A stretch of DNA of 15,156 nt from CAYVQE01 sp964633205 (GCA_964633205.1 CAZWFN010000148.1:1-15156), one strand, 5' to 3'; positions 1 to 13,353 are shown, counted from the stretch's first letter. Numbers and translations are program-made. Notes: generated by a model not told the origin, from the sequence alone.

Positions 1-61
1 GACCGTTGGCCGGCCGCTCAGCTCAATCAGAAACCTTTACAGCGCGGATCGCTCGCCAGCC

Positions 62-2449
<2,388 letters not shown>

Positions 2450-2481
2450 GCGGCTCCTCCGAAAACGTTTCGGGCCCCGGC

Positions 2482-4899
2482 TCAGGCGCCGGGCCGGATG
2501 GGCGGGTTGTAGCGCTCCAGCAGCTCGTCGAACTGCGCGGCCGGCACCGGCCGCGCGTACAGGTAGCCCTGGATGTAGTCGCAGCCGTGCTCGCGCAGAA
2601 AGGCCAGCTGGTCCTCGCGCTCGACGCCTTCGCCCACCACCTCGAAGCCCAGCGCGTGGGCCATCATGATGATGGTGGTCACGATGGCCGCGCTGTCGTG
2701 GTCCTGGGTGACGTCCATGATGAAAGTGCGGTCGATCTTGATGGCGTCGACCGGCAAGTGCTTGAGGTAGCCCAGCGAGGAGTAGCCGGTGCCGAAGTCG
2801 TCGATCATCACCCCGATGCCCAGCTCGCGCAGCCGGTTCAGGGTGGCGATGGTGTGGGCCGCGTCGCCGGCGGCCACCCCCTCGGTGACCTCGACCTTGA
2901 GCCAGCGCGGCTCCAGGCCGGCGCGGCGCAGCAGGGTCAGCACCCGCTCGGCCAGATCGGGTCGCCGGAACTGCACCCCGGACAGGTTGACCGAGGCGGT
3001 CAGCCCGCTGTAGCCGGCCGCATGCCAGCGGCGGGTCTGGGCGCAGGCGGTCTCGATCACCTGCTCGGCCATCGGCTCGATCAGGCCGGTCTCCTCGGCC
3101 ATGACGATGAAAGCGCCCGGGCCGAGCAGGCCCCTGGTGGGATGCTGCCAGCGCACCAGGGCCTCGAAGCCGATGATGCGGCCCGAATGGGTGGCCACCA
3201 GCGGCTGGTAGTAGGTGACCAGCTCGCCGCGCTCCAGCGCGAGCTGGAAGTCGTTCTCGAGCTGGAACAGCTCGGCGCCCGAGGCGTGCTGGGCCTCGTC
3301 GAACACCGTGTAGCGGCCCGGGCCCTCCGACTTGGCCCGGTACATGGCGGTCTCGGCTTCCTGCAGCAGGGCCTTGGGATCGGTGGCGCCGGGTTCGCTG
3401 ATGACGACGCCGGTCGAGGCGGACAAGTAGACCGTGCGCCCGGAGACGGAGAAGGGCCGGGCCAGCTCGCGCTGGATGCGCTCGGCGATGCGGGTGACGT
3501 TGCCCGGCGAACCGATGTCCTCGAGCAGCAGCACGAACTCGTCGCCGCCGGTGCGCGCCACCGTGTCGGCCTGCTTGACGCAGCGCTGCAGCCGGGCGGT
3601 CACCTCCTGCAGCAGCAGGTCGCCGCCGTCGTGGCCCAGGTTCTCGTTGACCCGCTTGAAGCGGTCCAGATCCAGCAGCAGCACCGCGAAGCGGTAGTCG
3701 TCGTGGCGCCGCTGCAGGTCGAGGTTGCGCTCCAGCCGATCGCGCAGCAGGGCCCGGTTGGGCAGGCCGGTCAGCACGTCCTGCAGGGCGTTCTGCTGCA
3801 GCCGGTCCTCGGCCCGGCGGCGGGCGGTGATGTCCAGCGCGTGCAGGTGGACCACCCCCAGCTCCGGCACCGGCCGGTAGAACCAGCTGTACAGCCGGCC
3901 GGCCAGCTCGCTGTCGACGTCGGCGGTCGGCTCGCCGGAGGCCAGGCAGGAGCGCACGATGGCGCCGTGGTTGGCCGGCAGCAGGGCACCGAGATCGGCC
4001 TGGGCCAGCCGCAGCACCGCCTGGGTGGCCGGGTTGATGTAGATCGGCGAGCCGTTGGCATCGCACTCCAGGATGGGATAGGGGCTGAACCGCGGCAGGG
4101 CGGCCAGCCGGGCATTGGCGGCCTCGGTGTTGCGGCGGGCGGTGATGTCGCGCACCACCGCCAGCAGCTGCTCGCGGCCGCTGATGGTGGCCAGCTTCAG
4201 GTTGATCTCGACCCAGAACAGCGTCCCGTCGGCCCGGCGGGCCGGCCATTCGAAGATCTGCGGCTCGCCCAAGGCCGCCTTCTGCAGGTAGGCCAGCAGC
4301 CCGGCCGGCGGGTGGCGCTCGTCGCCGCCGATCAGATCGCCCACCTGCATCCGGCGCAGCTGGTCGATGGGGTGGCCGAACATCAGCTGGCCGGGCCGGT
4401 TGGCGTCGAGGATGCGATCGCCGTCGAGGCCGAGGACCAGGATGGCGTCGTTGACCGCGTCGAAGATGGCCCGGTAGCTGGCCTCGGAGCGCTCCGCCTC
4501 CTGCCGGGCCGCCTTCTGGCTGCCCACCTCGCGCAGCAACCGCGACAGCGCCCCCTGGTCCAGCCGCTCGAGCAGGATGGCATCGCGGGCCCCGGCCCGC
4601 AGCACCCGCTCGACCAGCACCAGCTGGCGTTCCCGGGCCAGCACCGCCACCGCGGCCGAGGGTTGGGCGGCCAGGGTGCGCAAGAACACCTCGAACCCCT
4701 GCCCGTCCGGCAGCTCCAGGTCGACCAGCACCAGGTCGAAGACCTCGCCGGCGGACAGCGCCGCCAGCCCAGCGTCCAGCCGCTGCTGCCGGCTCAGCCG
4801 CACCCGCGGCGCGCCCGAGCCGCGCATGGCGGCCTCCAGCCGGTCGGCCACCTCGGCGTCGGCCTCGATCAGCAGGATGTCCAGGGCGGGCAAGGGCAT
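2482..4899 (-). CDS. Pseudo-receiver/PAS/PAS/GGDEF/EAL cyclic-di-GMP protein
   Basis: This 805-residue cytoplasmic protein should make and/or degrade cyclic di-GMP. Domains in order: receiver-like (about 6-125), PAS (about 140-258), a second PAS (about 265-365), GGDEF (about 370-535) and EAL (about 550-795). The cyclase motif GGDEF (451-455) is intact. The EAL signature (579-581), EVTEG (670-674), DDFGTGYSSLGYLK (700-713) and QGY (777-779) are also present, so both domains look competent. The product-inhibition site, normally RxxD, reads KQAD. The receiver keeps an Asp at 60, but the residues aligned with the conserved Thr/Ser and Lys are Ala and Glu, and one acidic-pocket residue is Ala, so phosphotransfer is doubtful. 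I chose the ATG at 4899 because it begins the receiver fold and has GGAA about 8 bases upstream. The frame is open for 78 more codons upstream that resemble no domain. No membrane segments are seen. It is the first gene of a probable operon with tex. Confidence 0.93.
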   Translation of the reverse strand: MPLPALDILLIEADAEVADRLEAAMRGSGAPRVRLSRQQRLDAGLAALSAGEVFDLVLVDLELPDGQGFEVFLRTLAAQPSAAVAVLARERQLVLVERVLRAGARDAILLERLDQGALSRLLREVGSQKAARQEAERSEASYRAIFDAVNDAILVLGLDGDRILDANRPGQLMFGHPIDQLRRMQVGDLIGGDERHPPAGLLAYLQKAALGEPQIFEWPARRADGTLFWVEINLKLATISGREQLLAVVRDITARRNTEAANARLAALPRFSPYPILECDANGSPIYINPATQAVLRLAQADLGALLPANHGAIVRSCLASGEPTADVDSELAGRLYSWFYRPVPELGVVHLHALDITARRRAEDRLQQNALQDVLTGLPNRALLRDRLERNLDLQRRHDDYRFAVLLLDLDRFKRVNENLGHDGGDLLLQEVTARLQRCVKQADTVARTGGDEFVLLLEDIGSPGNVTRIAERIQRELARPFSVSGRTVYLSASTGVVISEPGATDPKALLQEAETAMYRAKSEGPGRYTVFDEAQHASGAELFQLENDFQLALERGELVTYYQPLVATHSGRIIGFEALVRWQHPTRGLLGPGAFIVMAEETGLIEPMAEQVIETACAQTRRWHAAGYSGLTASVNLSGVQFRRPDLAERVLTLLRRAGLEPRWLKVEVTEGVAAGDAAHTIATLNRLRELGIGVMIDDFGTGYSSLGYLKHLPVDAIKIDRTFIMDVTQDHDSAAIVTTIIMMAHALGFEVVGEGVEREDQLAFLREHGCDYIQGYLYARPVPAAQFDELLERYNPPIRPGA

Positions 4900-5036
4900 G
4901 GAGTCTTCCAAGCTGCGGCACAGCACCGGCGCCACCGCACAGACCCCGTTGGTAGCACGGGGCCCGCAGCCGTGACAAGACACAACGCCGCGGCCGGCGG
5001 GCCACGGGACCACGATTTGTGCGACATTGGGGGTGA

Positions 5037-5057
5037 GCCTCGAACGTTTTTCGAGGC
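5037..5057. repeat. Perfect 8-bp stem-loop in divergent intergenic region
   Basis: GCCTCGAA (5037-5044) and TTCGAGGC (5050-5057) form a perfect inverted repeat around the 5-nt loop CGTTT. It lies between the divergent starts at 4899 and 5178, only 3 nt from a second hairpin. It could be a REP-type element, an operator or a structured leader. Sequence alone does not decide. Confidence 0.6.
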
Positions 5058-5060
5058 GAT

Positions 5061-5083
5061 AGGGGGTCTGGGACAGACCCCCT
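5061..5083. repeat. Perfect 10-bp REP-like palindrome
   Basis: AGGGGGTCTG (5061-5070) and CAGACCCCCT (5074-5083) pair perfectly around the loop GGA, followed by GAAAAAT. The GGGTCTG...CAGACCC style resembles REP elements mobilised by REP-associated tyrosine transposases in proteobacteria; that family assignment is from memory. A possible extended -10 for the EF-G gene (TGGTAGATT, 5095-5103) follows directly. The -35 position would fall inside this palindrome and has no match to consensus. Confidence 0.6.
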
Positions 5084-5165
5084 GAAAAATTACGTGGTAG
5101 ATTGCCCTTGATCCCGGCGGGTGGATCGGTCAATCTTCCGCTCCCCCCCGCGCGGCGCCGGGGGC

Positions 5166-5173
5166 GAAGGAGG
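5166..5173 (+). promoter_or_regulatory. Ribosome binding site fixing the EF-G start
   Basis: GAAGGAGG lies 4 nt before the GTG at 5178. It supports this GTG over the in-frame ATG at 5121, which would add a 19-residue Pro/Gly/Arg-rich leader not found in EF-G proteins. Confidence 0.75.
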
Positions 5174-5177
5174 CGCA

Positions 5178-7265
<2,088 letters not shown>

Positions 7266-7331
7266 GCCGCGGCCGCCCGCCGGGCCGAGTTTGGAAGTCG
7301 AGTTGGATGGCCGGAGTCGAGGGGAGCGCAG

Positions 7332-8609
7332 ATGGCTGAAGATCGCGAACGAGACGCCGAGAGCGGACCCTTGCACGACTGGCTGAACCAGGCGACCGGC
7401 CGGCGACCGGGCCCGGGAACGGTCGGCGTGGTGCTGGCCCGGGCTGGACTGGGCAAGACCGCCTTTCTGATCCAGCTGGCCATCGACGAGCTGCTGGCCG
7501 GCGGCGAGGTCTTCCACGCCGCGCTGGGCAAGGAGCTGGTGCAGGTCGAGGCCCGCTACGACGACCTGCTGGCCGCCCGGCTGACCCGCACCGACGGCGC
7601 CACGCGGCGCCAGGCCCACCACGCGGTGCTGCAGCGGCGCACCATCCAGGCGCTGGAAGCCGGCCAGCTCGAGCCGCAGCGGCTGGCCGCGGCCCTGGAC
7701 GCCTACCGGCGCCACCTGGACCTGCGGCCACAGCTGGTGGTGGTCGACAGCGCCGAGCCCGCTCAGGCGGCCGCCGTGCTGCCGGCGCTGGGCGAGCTGG
7801 CCGAGCGGGTGGGCACCCGCATCTGGCTGGCGGTGCGCACCCACCGCGTGGACGGCGACGGGCTGGCGCAGCTCGGCACGCCGCAGCGCATGCCCGAGCT
7901 GGCCATCGAGCTGGAGCCCGACCGCGACCGGGTCGGCGCCCGGCTGGTGTGGGCCTTCGGCCAGCCCTGCCACAACGCCCCCGGCCTGGTGCTGGAGTCG
8001 GGCCCGATGCTGCCGCTGGGCCGCACGGCCAGCGACGGCAGCAGCCCGGCCGCCCATACCCTGCTATCGGGCGCCGCGCCCGGCGCCGAGGCCTGCTTCG
8101 GCAGCTGCGCCGAGCGCTGGAGCATGCCGGAGCGCAACTTCAGCTTCACCGGCCGCCAGCCGGCCCGCGAGCGCGGCCTGGTCGAGCTCAGCGACGAGGA
8201 GCTGCAGTTCGGCGACGTCAGCTGGGCCTACCTGACCGCCCGGCTGGGCCGCGAGCTGAACCAATCGCCCGCGATGCGCCGGGTGCTGCAGAGCATCTGG
8301 CACCAGGTCAACCCGGCCGGCGAGGTCTTCGCCGTGGGCCGGGTGCTGCCGGCCGGCACGGTCAAGGGCGGCACCGGCTGGGCGGTAGAGCTGGCCAAGC
8401 AGCAGCGCAAGCCGGTGTGGGTGTTCGACCAGCAGACCGACTGCTGGTACGAGTGGTTCACCCACGACTGGCGCGCCTGCAACCCGCCGGTCATCCACCA
8501 GACCCGCTTCTGCGGCACCGGCACCCGCCACCTCGACGCCCGCGGCCGGCGGGCCATCGAGGGCCTGTTCGAGCGCTCCTTCGGCCCCAGCCCCGGCGCC
8601 AGTTGCTGA
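7332..8609 (+). CDS. RecA/KaiC-like P-loop ATPase fused to a SLOG-like domain
   Basis: The role is unknown. Residues 1 to about 232 look like a RecA/KaiC-type NTPase, with Walker A ARAGLGKT (36-43) and Walker B LVVVDS (135-140). Stand-alone relatives of this half seem to occur in Desulfo- and Geobacter-type bacteria; that is recollection, not a search. Residues about 240-418 resemble a SLOG (YpsA/DprA-like Rossmann) domain. A first glycine loop, LLSGAAPGAE (244-253), replaces the usual SGGARGAD. It is followed by NFSF (269-272), GDVSWAYLTARLGRE, VLQSIWHQVN (318-327), a second glycine motif KGGTGWAVELAK (345-356), VFDQ and FCGTGTRHLD. SLOG domains bind nucleotides or related ligands. The ATG at 7332 has GAGGGGAG about 5 nt upstream. 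No signal peptide or membrane segment is seen. It follows the EF-G gene after 66 bp and is probably cotranscribed. I am confident the gene is real, fairly confident of both domains, and do not assign a function. Confidence 0.85.
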   Translation: MAEDRERDAESGPLHDWLNQATGRRPGPGTVGVVLARAGLGKTAFLIQLAIDELLAGGEVFHAALGKELVQVEARYDDLLAARLTRTDGATRRQAHHAVLQRRTIQALEAGQLEPQRLAAALDAYRRHLDLRPQLVVVDSAEPAQAAAVLPALGELAERVGTRIWLAVRTHRVDGDGLAQLGTPQRMPELAIELEPDRDRVGARLVWAFGQPCHNAPGLVLESGPMLPLGRTASDGSSPAAHTLLSGAAPGAEACFGSCAERWSMPERNFSFTGRQPARERGLVELSDEELQFGDVSWAYLTARLGRELNQSPAMRRVLQSIWHQVNPAGEVFAVGRVLPAGTVKGGTGWAVELAKQQRKPVWVFDQQTDCWYEWFTHDWRACNPPVIHQTRFCGTGTRHLDARGRRAIEGLFERSFGPSPGASC

Positions 8610-8646
8610 GGCCGCTCTCCTGCCCGGGCAAGCCCGCCGGCTGCGC

Positions 8647-8684
8647 CCCTGATTTCCCACCTCGGCCCCGATCTGGGAAATCAG
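8647..8684. repeat. REP-like element: direct-repeat copy 1 plus 11-bp hairpin
   Basis: Positions 8647-8673 match 9750-9776 at 25 of 27 bases, in direct orientation (core ACCTCGGCC). This copy also forms a perfect 11-bp inverted repeat, CTGATTTCCCA (8649-8659) with TGGGAAATCAG (8674-8684). The loop contains CCTCGG, complementary to CCGAGG at 8685-8690. It lies between the convergent SLOG-ATPase and RES toxin genes. There is no T-run on either strand, so I call it a REP-like palindrome rather than an intrinsic terminator, though it may still stop or stabilise transcripts. Confidence 0.65.
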
Positions 8685-8712
8685 CCGAGGATGAAATGGT
8701 GCTCTTTCGGAC

Positions 8713-9171
8713 CTACTTCCACAGCCGAGGATCGAGTGAGTAGGGTTCGGGCTCGCCGACCTGCACCTGGCAGAAGTCGGGGTGGGCGGGCTTGAGGACC
8801 AGATTGAACTCCACCGGCACGATGGCGGAAGGAACCCTCAGCGCAGCCGACCGGCCCTGGTCGGCCCAGGCGGTTCCCAAATCCATGGTGGACTCGGCCG
8901 GCGGCTGCGAGCGCCAGTCGGCAGGCAATGCCTCGGCCTGCTCGACAATGCCCTGCGGAAGCTGGACCGGGATGGCCACCAGGCGGAGCCGGGCCCGGGA
9001 AGCAGCGTCCAAATGCACGAACAGCTCCAGCAAGGCCAGCGATAGGGCCTCTGACACGTACACCACCGATGTGCCGGGCCGGTTCCAGCGGCCGCCGGCG
9101 ATACGCGCGCCCGCGCCGGAAAACGCCGTGGCGGCTCGCTTCTGCTTGACCAGCCGCCAGGCCGAGATCAA
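8713..9171 (-). CDS. RES-domain toxin
   Basis: RES-domain toxins act on small cellular substrates. Characterised members degrade NAD+ or ADP-ribosylate phosphoribosyl pyrophosphate synthetase. The 152-residue product has the diagnostic opening SGAGARIAGGRWNRPGTSVVY, with SEALSLALLELFVHL following and LRVPSAIVPVEFN near residues 111-123. The conserved Arg, Tyr and Glu are at 28, 38 and 49, at the spacing expected for the catalytic pocket, so the toxin looks intact. The start is TTG at 9171, whose last two bases begin the TGA stop of the antitoxin gene (TTGA, a 4-nt overlap). The arrangement implies translational coupling and matches where RES proteins begin. The downstream neighbour is the hairpin element shared with the convergent SLOG-ATPase gene. 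Which RES activity this one has cannot be told from sequence. Confidence 0.9.
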   Translation of the reverse strand: MISAWRLVKQKRAATAFSGAGARIAGGRWNRPGTSVVYVSEALSLALLELFVHLDAASRARLRLVAIPVQLPQGIVEQAEALPADWRSQPPAESTMDLGTAWADQGRSAALRVPSAIVPVEFNLVLKPAHPDFCQVQVGEPEPYSLDPRLWK

Positions 9172-9605
9172 GAGATGACCCCGTAATCGATCCGCGTCAG
9201 CAAGGCCTCGACCTGCCGGCTGCCAGCCTCGGTGCGCATCAGCTCCAGGGGCACCCGGTTGGCCAAGCCGACCTGGCCAGATGCGAGCCAGTCCCTGGCG
9301 GAATCCTCGTCCTCTAGCACCTCCACGGCCAGCAGGTACAGCCGGGCCATGCGGTACAGCCGGTCCGAGGCAGTGGGGGATAGCAGCTTCTCAGGGGCCT
9401 TGCGGATCCGCGCCACGGTCTTCGCGCTCACCCCGAGGGTCGCGGCCACCTCGGCGTCCGACAACTCGAGGGCCTCCTTGATGCAGTCGAACGACTCTGA
9501 AGGAAAACCCCGGGCAGTCACATCAGCCATGGCGAGGGATCCGGAGATCTTCGTCCCGAGGATCTTGGGACCTCCGAGCAACTCGGCTATCTGGTCGACC
9601 GTCAT
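9168..9605 (-). CDS. ParS/Xre-MbcA-type antitoxin (DUF2384)
   Basis: This is the cognate antitoxin for the RES toxin. It should neutralise the toxin by direct binding and repress the operon through its HTH. From the ATG at 9605 the product is 145 residues. It has an N-terminal segment with LLGGPKIL, an HTH at about 48-68 (LSDAEVAATLGVSAKTVARI), and a C-terminal toxin-binding domain (about 82-145) with VPLELMRTEAGSRQVEALLTRIDYGV in pieces typical of the family. The frame extends upstream to 9692, but the ATG at 9605 has a near-perfect GGGAGG at the right distance. The extra residues would be translated from the promoter itself. It precedes and overlaps the toxin gene by 4 nt, the usual antitoxin-first order for this family. 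Confidence 0.9.
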   Translation of the reverse strand: MTVDQIAELLGGPKILGTKISGSLAMADVTARGFPSESFDCIKEALELSDAEVAATLGVSAKTVARIRKAPEKLLSPTASDRLYRMARLYLLAVEVLEDEDSARDWLASGQVGLANRVPLELMRTEAGSRQVEALLTRIDYGVIS

Positions 9606-9610
9606 GAATG

Positions 9611-9616
9611 CCTCCC
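9611..9616 (-). promoter_or_regulatory. Ribosome binding site fixing the antitoxin start
   Basis: GGGAGG on the minus strand lies 5 nt before the ATG at 9605. The upstream in-frame ATG (9662) and TTG (9692) have no comparable site. Confidence 0.75.
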
Positions 9617-9670
9617 GAAGCCCGAAGCTGAAGCCCTCCAATGCGAGGGCACCTGCGGCCATCTGACTTA

Positions 9671-9699
9671 ATAATGGTGGACTAATGTCCAAAGGTCAA
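9671..9699 (-). promoter_or_regulatory. Toxin-antitoxin promoter with palindromic operator in the spacer
   Basis: On the minus strand, TTGACC (9699-9694) matches the sigma-70 -35 consensus at 5 of 6 positions. CATTAT (9676-9671), after a 17-nt spacer, matches the -10 at 4 of 6. Inside the spacer is the perfect inverted repeat TGGAC-N4-GTCCA (9678-9691), well placed to be an operator bound by the antitoxin HTH. A transcript from here would have a leader of roughly 55-60 nt before the antitoxin ATG. Promoter and operator are predictions. Confidence 0.5.
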
Positions 9700-9940
9700 G
9701 GAAACAGCGGGGTCCCTGGACCCTCCAGCCGAGCAGCGCCACCCGCTGTCCCTGATTTTCCACCTCGGCCGCGATCGCTGCCGACCGAGAGCCGCTCGCT
9801 TCGCCGCGACTTCCGCGGTAGCGGGCGTTTCTCCTCGCGGTCCGTTGGCCCGGCTTCGCCGTCAGTCCGGCCTTGCCAAGAGCCGCTGCAGGTCGTAAGA
9901 CGAAGACAGGGGTGCTTTTTTCGCCCCGCGAGGTGGACCC
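9700..9940. other. Intergenic region with REP-like sequence upstream of the histidine kinase
   Basis: No convincing gene is seen. The stretch holds the near-palindrome GGGTCC-CT-GGACCC (9710-9723), the second copy of the flanking direct repeat (9750-9776, preceded by CTGT as in REP-type CTGTCCC sequences), and several short GC-rich dyads, for example CCGCG-N5-CGCGG at 9804-9818. I see no clear sigma-70 or sigma-54 promoter for the kinase gene. Its ribosome site AGGTGG is at 9931-9936. Confidence 0.5.
9750..9776. repeat. Direct-repeat copy 2 flanking the toxin-antitoxin module
   Basis: Identical to 8647-8673 at 25 of 27 positions and in the same orientation. The two copies bracket about 1.1 kb that contains the whole toxin-antitoxin module and its promoter. 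This copy lacks the 11-bp hairpin partner that follows copy 1. Confidence 0.7.
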
Positions 9941-12857
<2,917 letters not shown>

Positions 12858-12868
12858 GCCCTGGCCCT

Positions 12869-12899
12869 GGAACCGAACGAACCAGCGGTTCCTTTCTTC
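12869..12899 (+). terminator. Possible terminator, or alternatively an activator-binding dyad
   Basis: GGAACCG (12869-12875) and CGGTTCC (12886-12892) form a perfect 7-bp inverted repeat with a 10-nt spacer, followed by TTTCTTCC. It begins 12 nt after the response-regulator stop. It could be a weak intrinsic terminator of the kinase-regulator unit. Its centre is also about 120 bp upstream of the predicted sigma-54 start site, a typical distance for an enhancer-binding site. The two readings are not exclusive. Confidence 0.4.
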
Positions 12900-12977
12900 C
12901 CGCCAGGCCGCGGCAACGATCGCGCTCCTTTTACTAATTCCATCTATAAAACATAGCCTTCCACAACAAGCACGGAC

Positions 12978-12993
12978 TGGCACGGCCGTTGCT
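12978..12993 (+). promoter_or_regulatory. Sigma-54 (-24/-12) promoter of the glutamate dehydrogenase operon
   Basis: TGGCACGGCCGTTGCT matches the sigma-54 consensus TGGCACG-N4-TTGCW at every defined position. GG at 12979-12980 and GC at 12991-12992 are separated by exactly 10 bp. Transcription should start near 13003-13005. An AT-rich tract (about 12929-12962) lies just upstream, between the promoter and the dyad at 12869-12892, where DNA bending would be expected; I found no clear IHF consensus. The tandem 9-mer GGGTCGAAC (13002-13010, 13011-13019) falls in the start-site and leader region. Activation by the regulator encoded immediately upstream is inferred from position. Confidence 0.85.
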
Positions 12994-13026
12994 CCTGGAT
13001 CGGGTCGAACGGGTCGAACGCGAACC

Positions 13027-13032
13027 AGGAGG
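13027..13032 (+). promoter_or_regulatory. Ribosome binding site fixing the small Cys-rich ORF start
   Basis: AGGAGG directly abuts the ATG at 13033 (no spacing) but sits 6 nt before the in-frame ATG at 13039, so 13039 is the likely start. Confidence 0.75.
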
Positions 13033-13038
13033 ATGCCC

Positions 13039-13353
13039 ATGCAACCCGAGCCCAAATCCCAACCCGCCGCGCCGGCCGTGGAGTCGGCCGGCGATCTGTG
13101 CCGCCATTGCGCCCACGCCGCCGATTGCAGCCTGCGGGCCCACACCGACCAGCCGGTCTACGAATGCAGCGAGTACGACGACGGCGAGCCGGCGTCGCCG
13201 CAGCGGCCGATGCGGCTGCGGGCCGTCGCGCCGCAAGAGCGGGCCGTCGAGCCGCCGGGCCTCGAGGGCCTGTGCGTCAACTGCGACAACCGCCATGACT
13301 GCACCCTGCCGCGGCCGGCCGGTGGGGTCTGGCACTGTGAGGAGTACCGATGA
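13039..13353 (+). CDS. Small protein with two CxxC-x5-C-x(11-12)-C motifs
   Basis: No function is known to me. The 104-residue product has two copies of a four-Cys motif: C21-x2-C24-x5-C30-x12-C43 and C79-x2-C82-x5-C88-x11-C100, each followed by S/E-EY. The second copy reads LCVNCDNRHDCTLP...GGVWHCEEY. Similar single-motif small proteins seem familiar from anaerobes, from memory only. Each quartet could hold a zinc ion or an iron-sulfur cluster, and the Pro/Ala/Glu-rich linker (about 48-76) looks flexible. There is no signal peptide or membrane segment. It is the first gene after the sigma-54 promoter, and its TGA overlaps the ATG of the glutamate dehydrogenase gene (ATGA). That implies coupled translation and perhaps a shared role, such as redox sensing or modulation of the enzyme, which is inference only. 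Confidence 0.85.
   Translation: MQPEPKSQPAAPAVESAGDLCRHCAHAADCSLRAHTDQPVYECSEYDDGEPASPQRPMRLRAVAPQERAVEPPGLEGLCVNCDNRHDCTLPRPAGGVWHCEEYR

Noticed and set aside
2450..5005. Extension of the Tex reading frame upstream to give a 1647-residue protein
   Set aside because: The added residues are a Pro/Arg/Gly/Ala-rich shadow antisense-frame translation of the GGDEF-EAL gene. Tex homology and a strong ribosome site begin at 2449.
4900..5133. 78-residue N-terminal extension of the GGDEF-EAL protein
   Set aside because: It covers the two hairpins and intergenic sequence, resembles no domain, and the ATG at 4899 has a plausible ribosome site at the receiver start.
5121..5177. ATG start for EF-G 19 codons upstream
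   Set aside because: The extension is not EF-G-like, and GAAGGAGG marks the GTG at 5178.
8649..8684. Intrinsic terminator for the SLOG-ATPase or toxin gene
   Set aside because: The 11-bp hairpin is strong, but no T-run follows on either strand, and the sequence is shared with the copy at 9750, which fits a REP-like repeat better.
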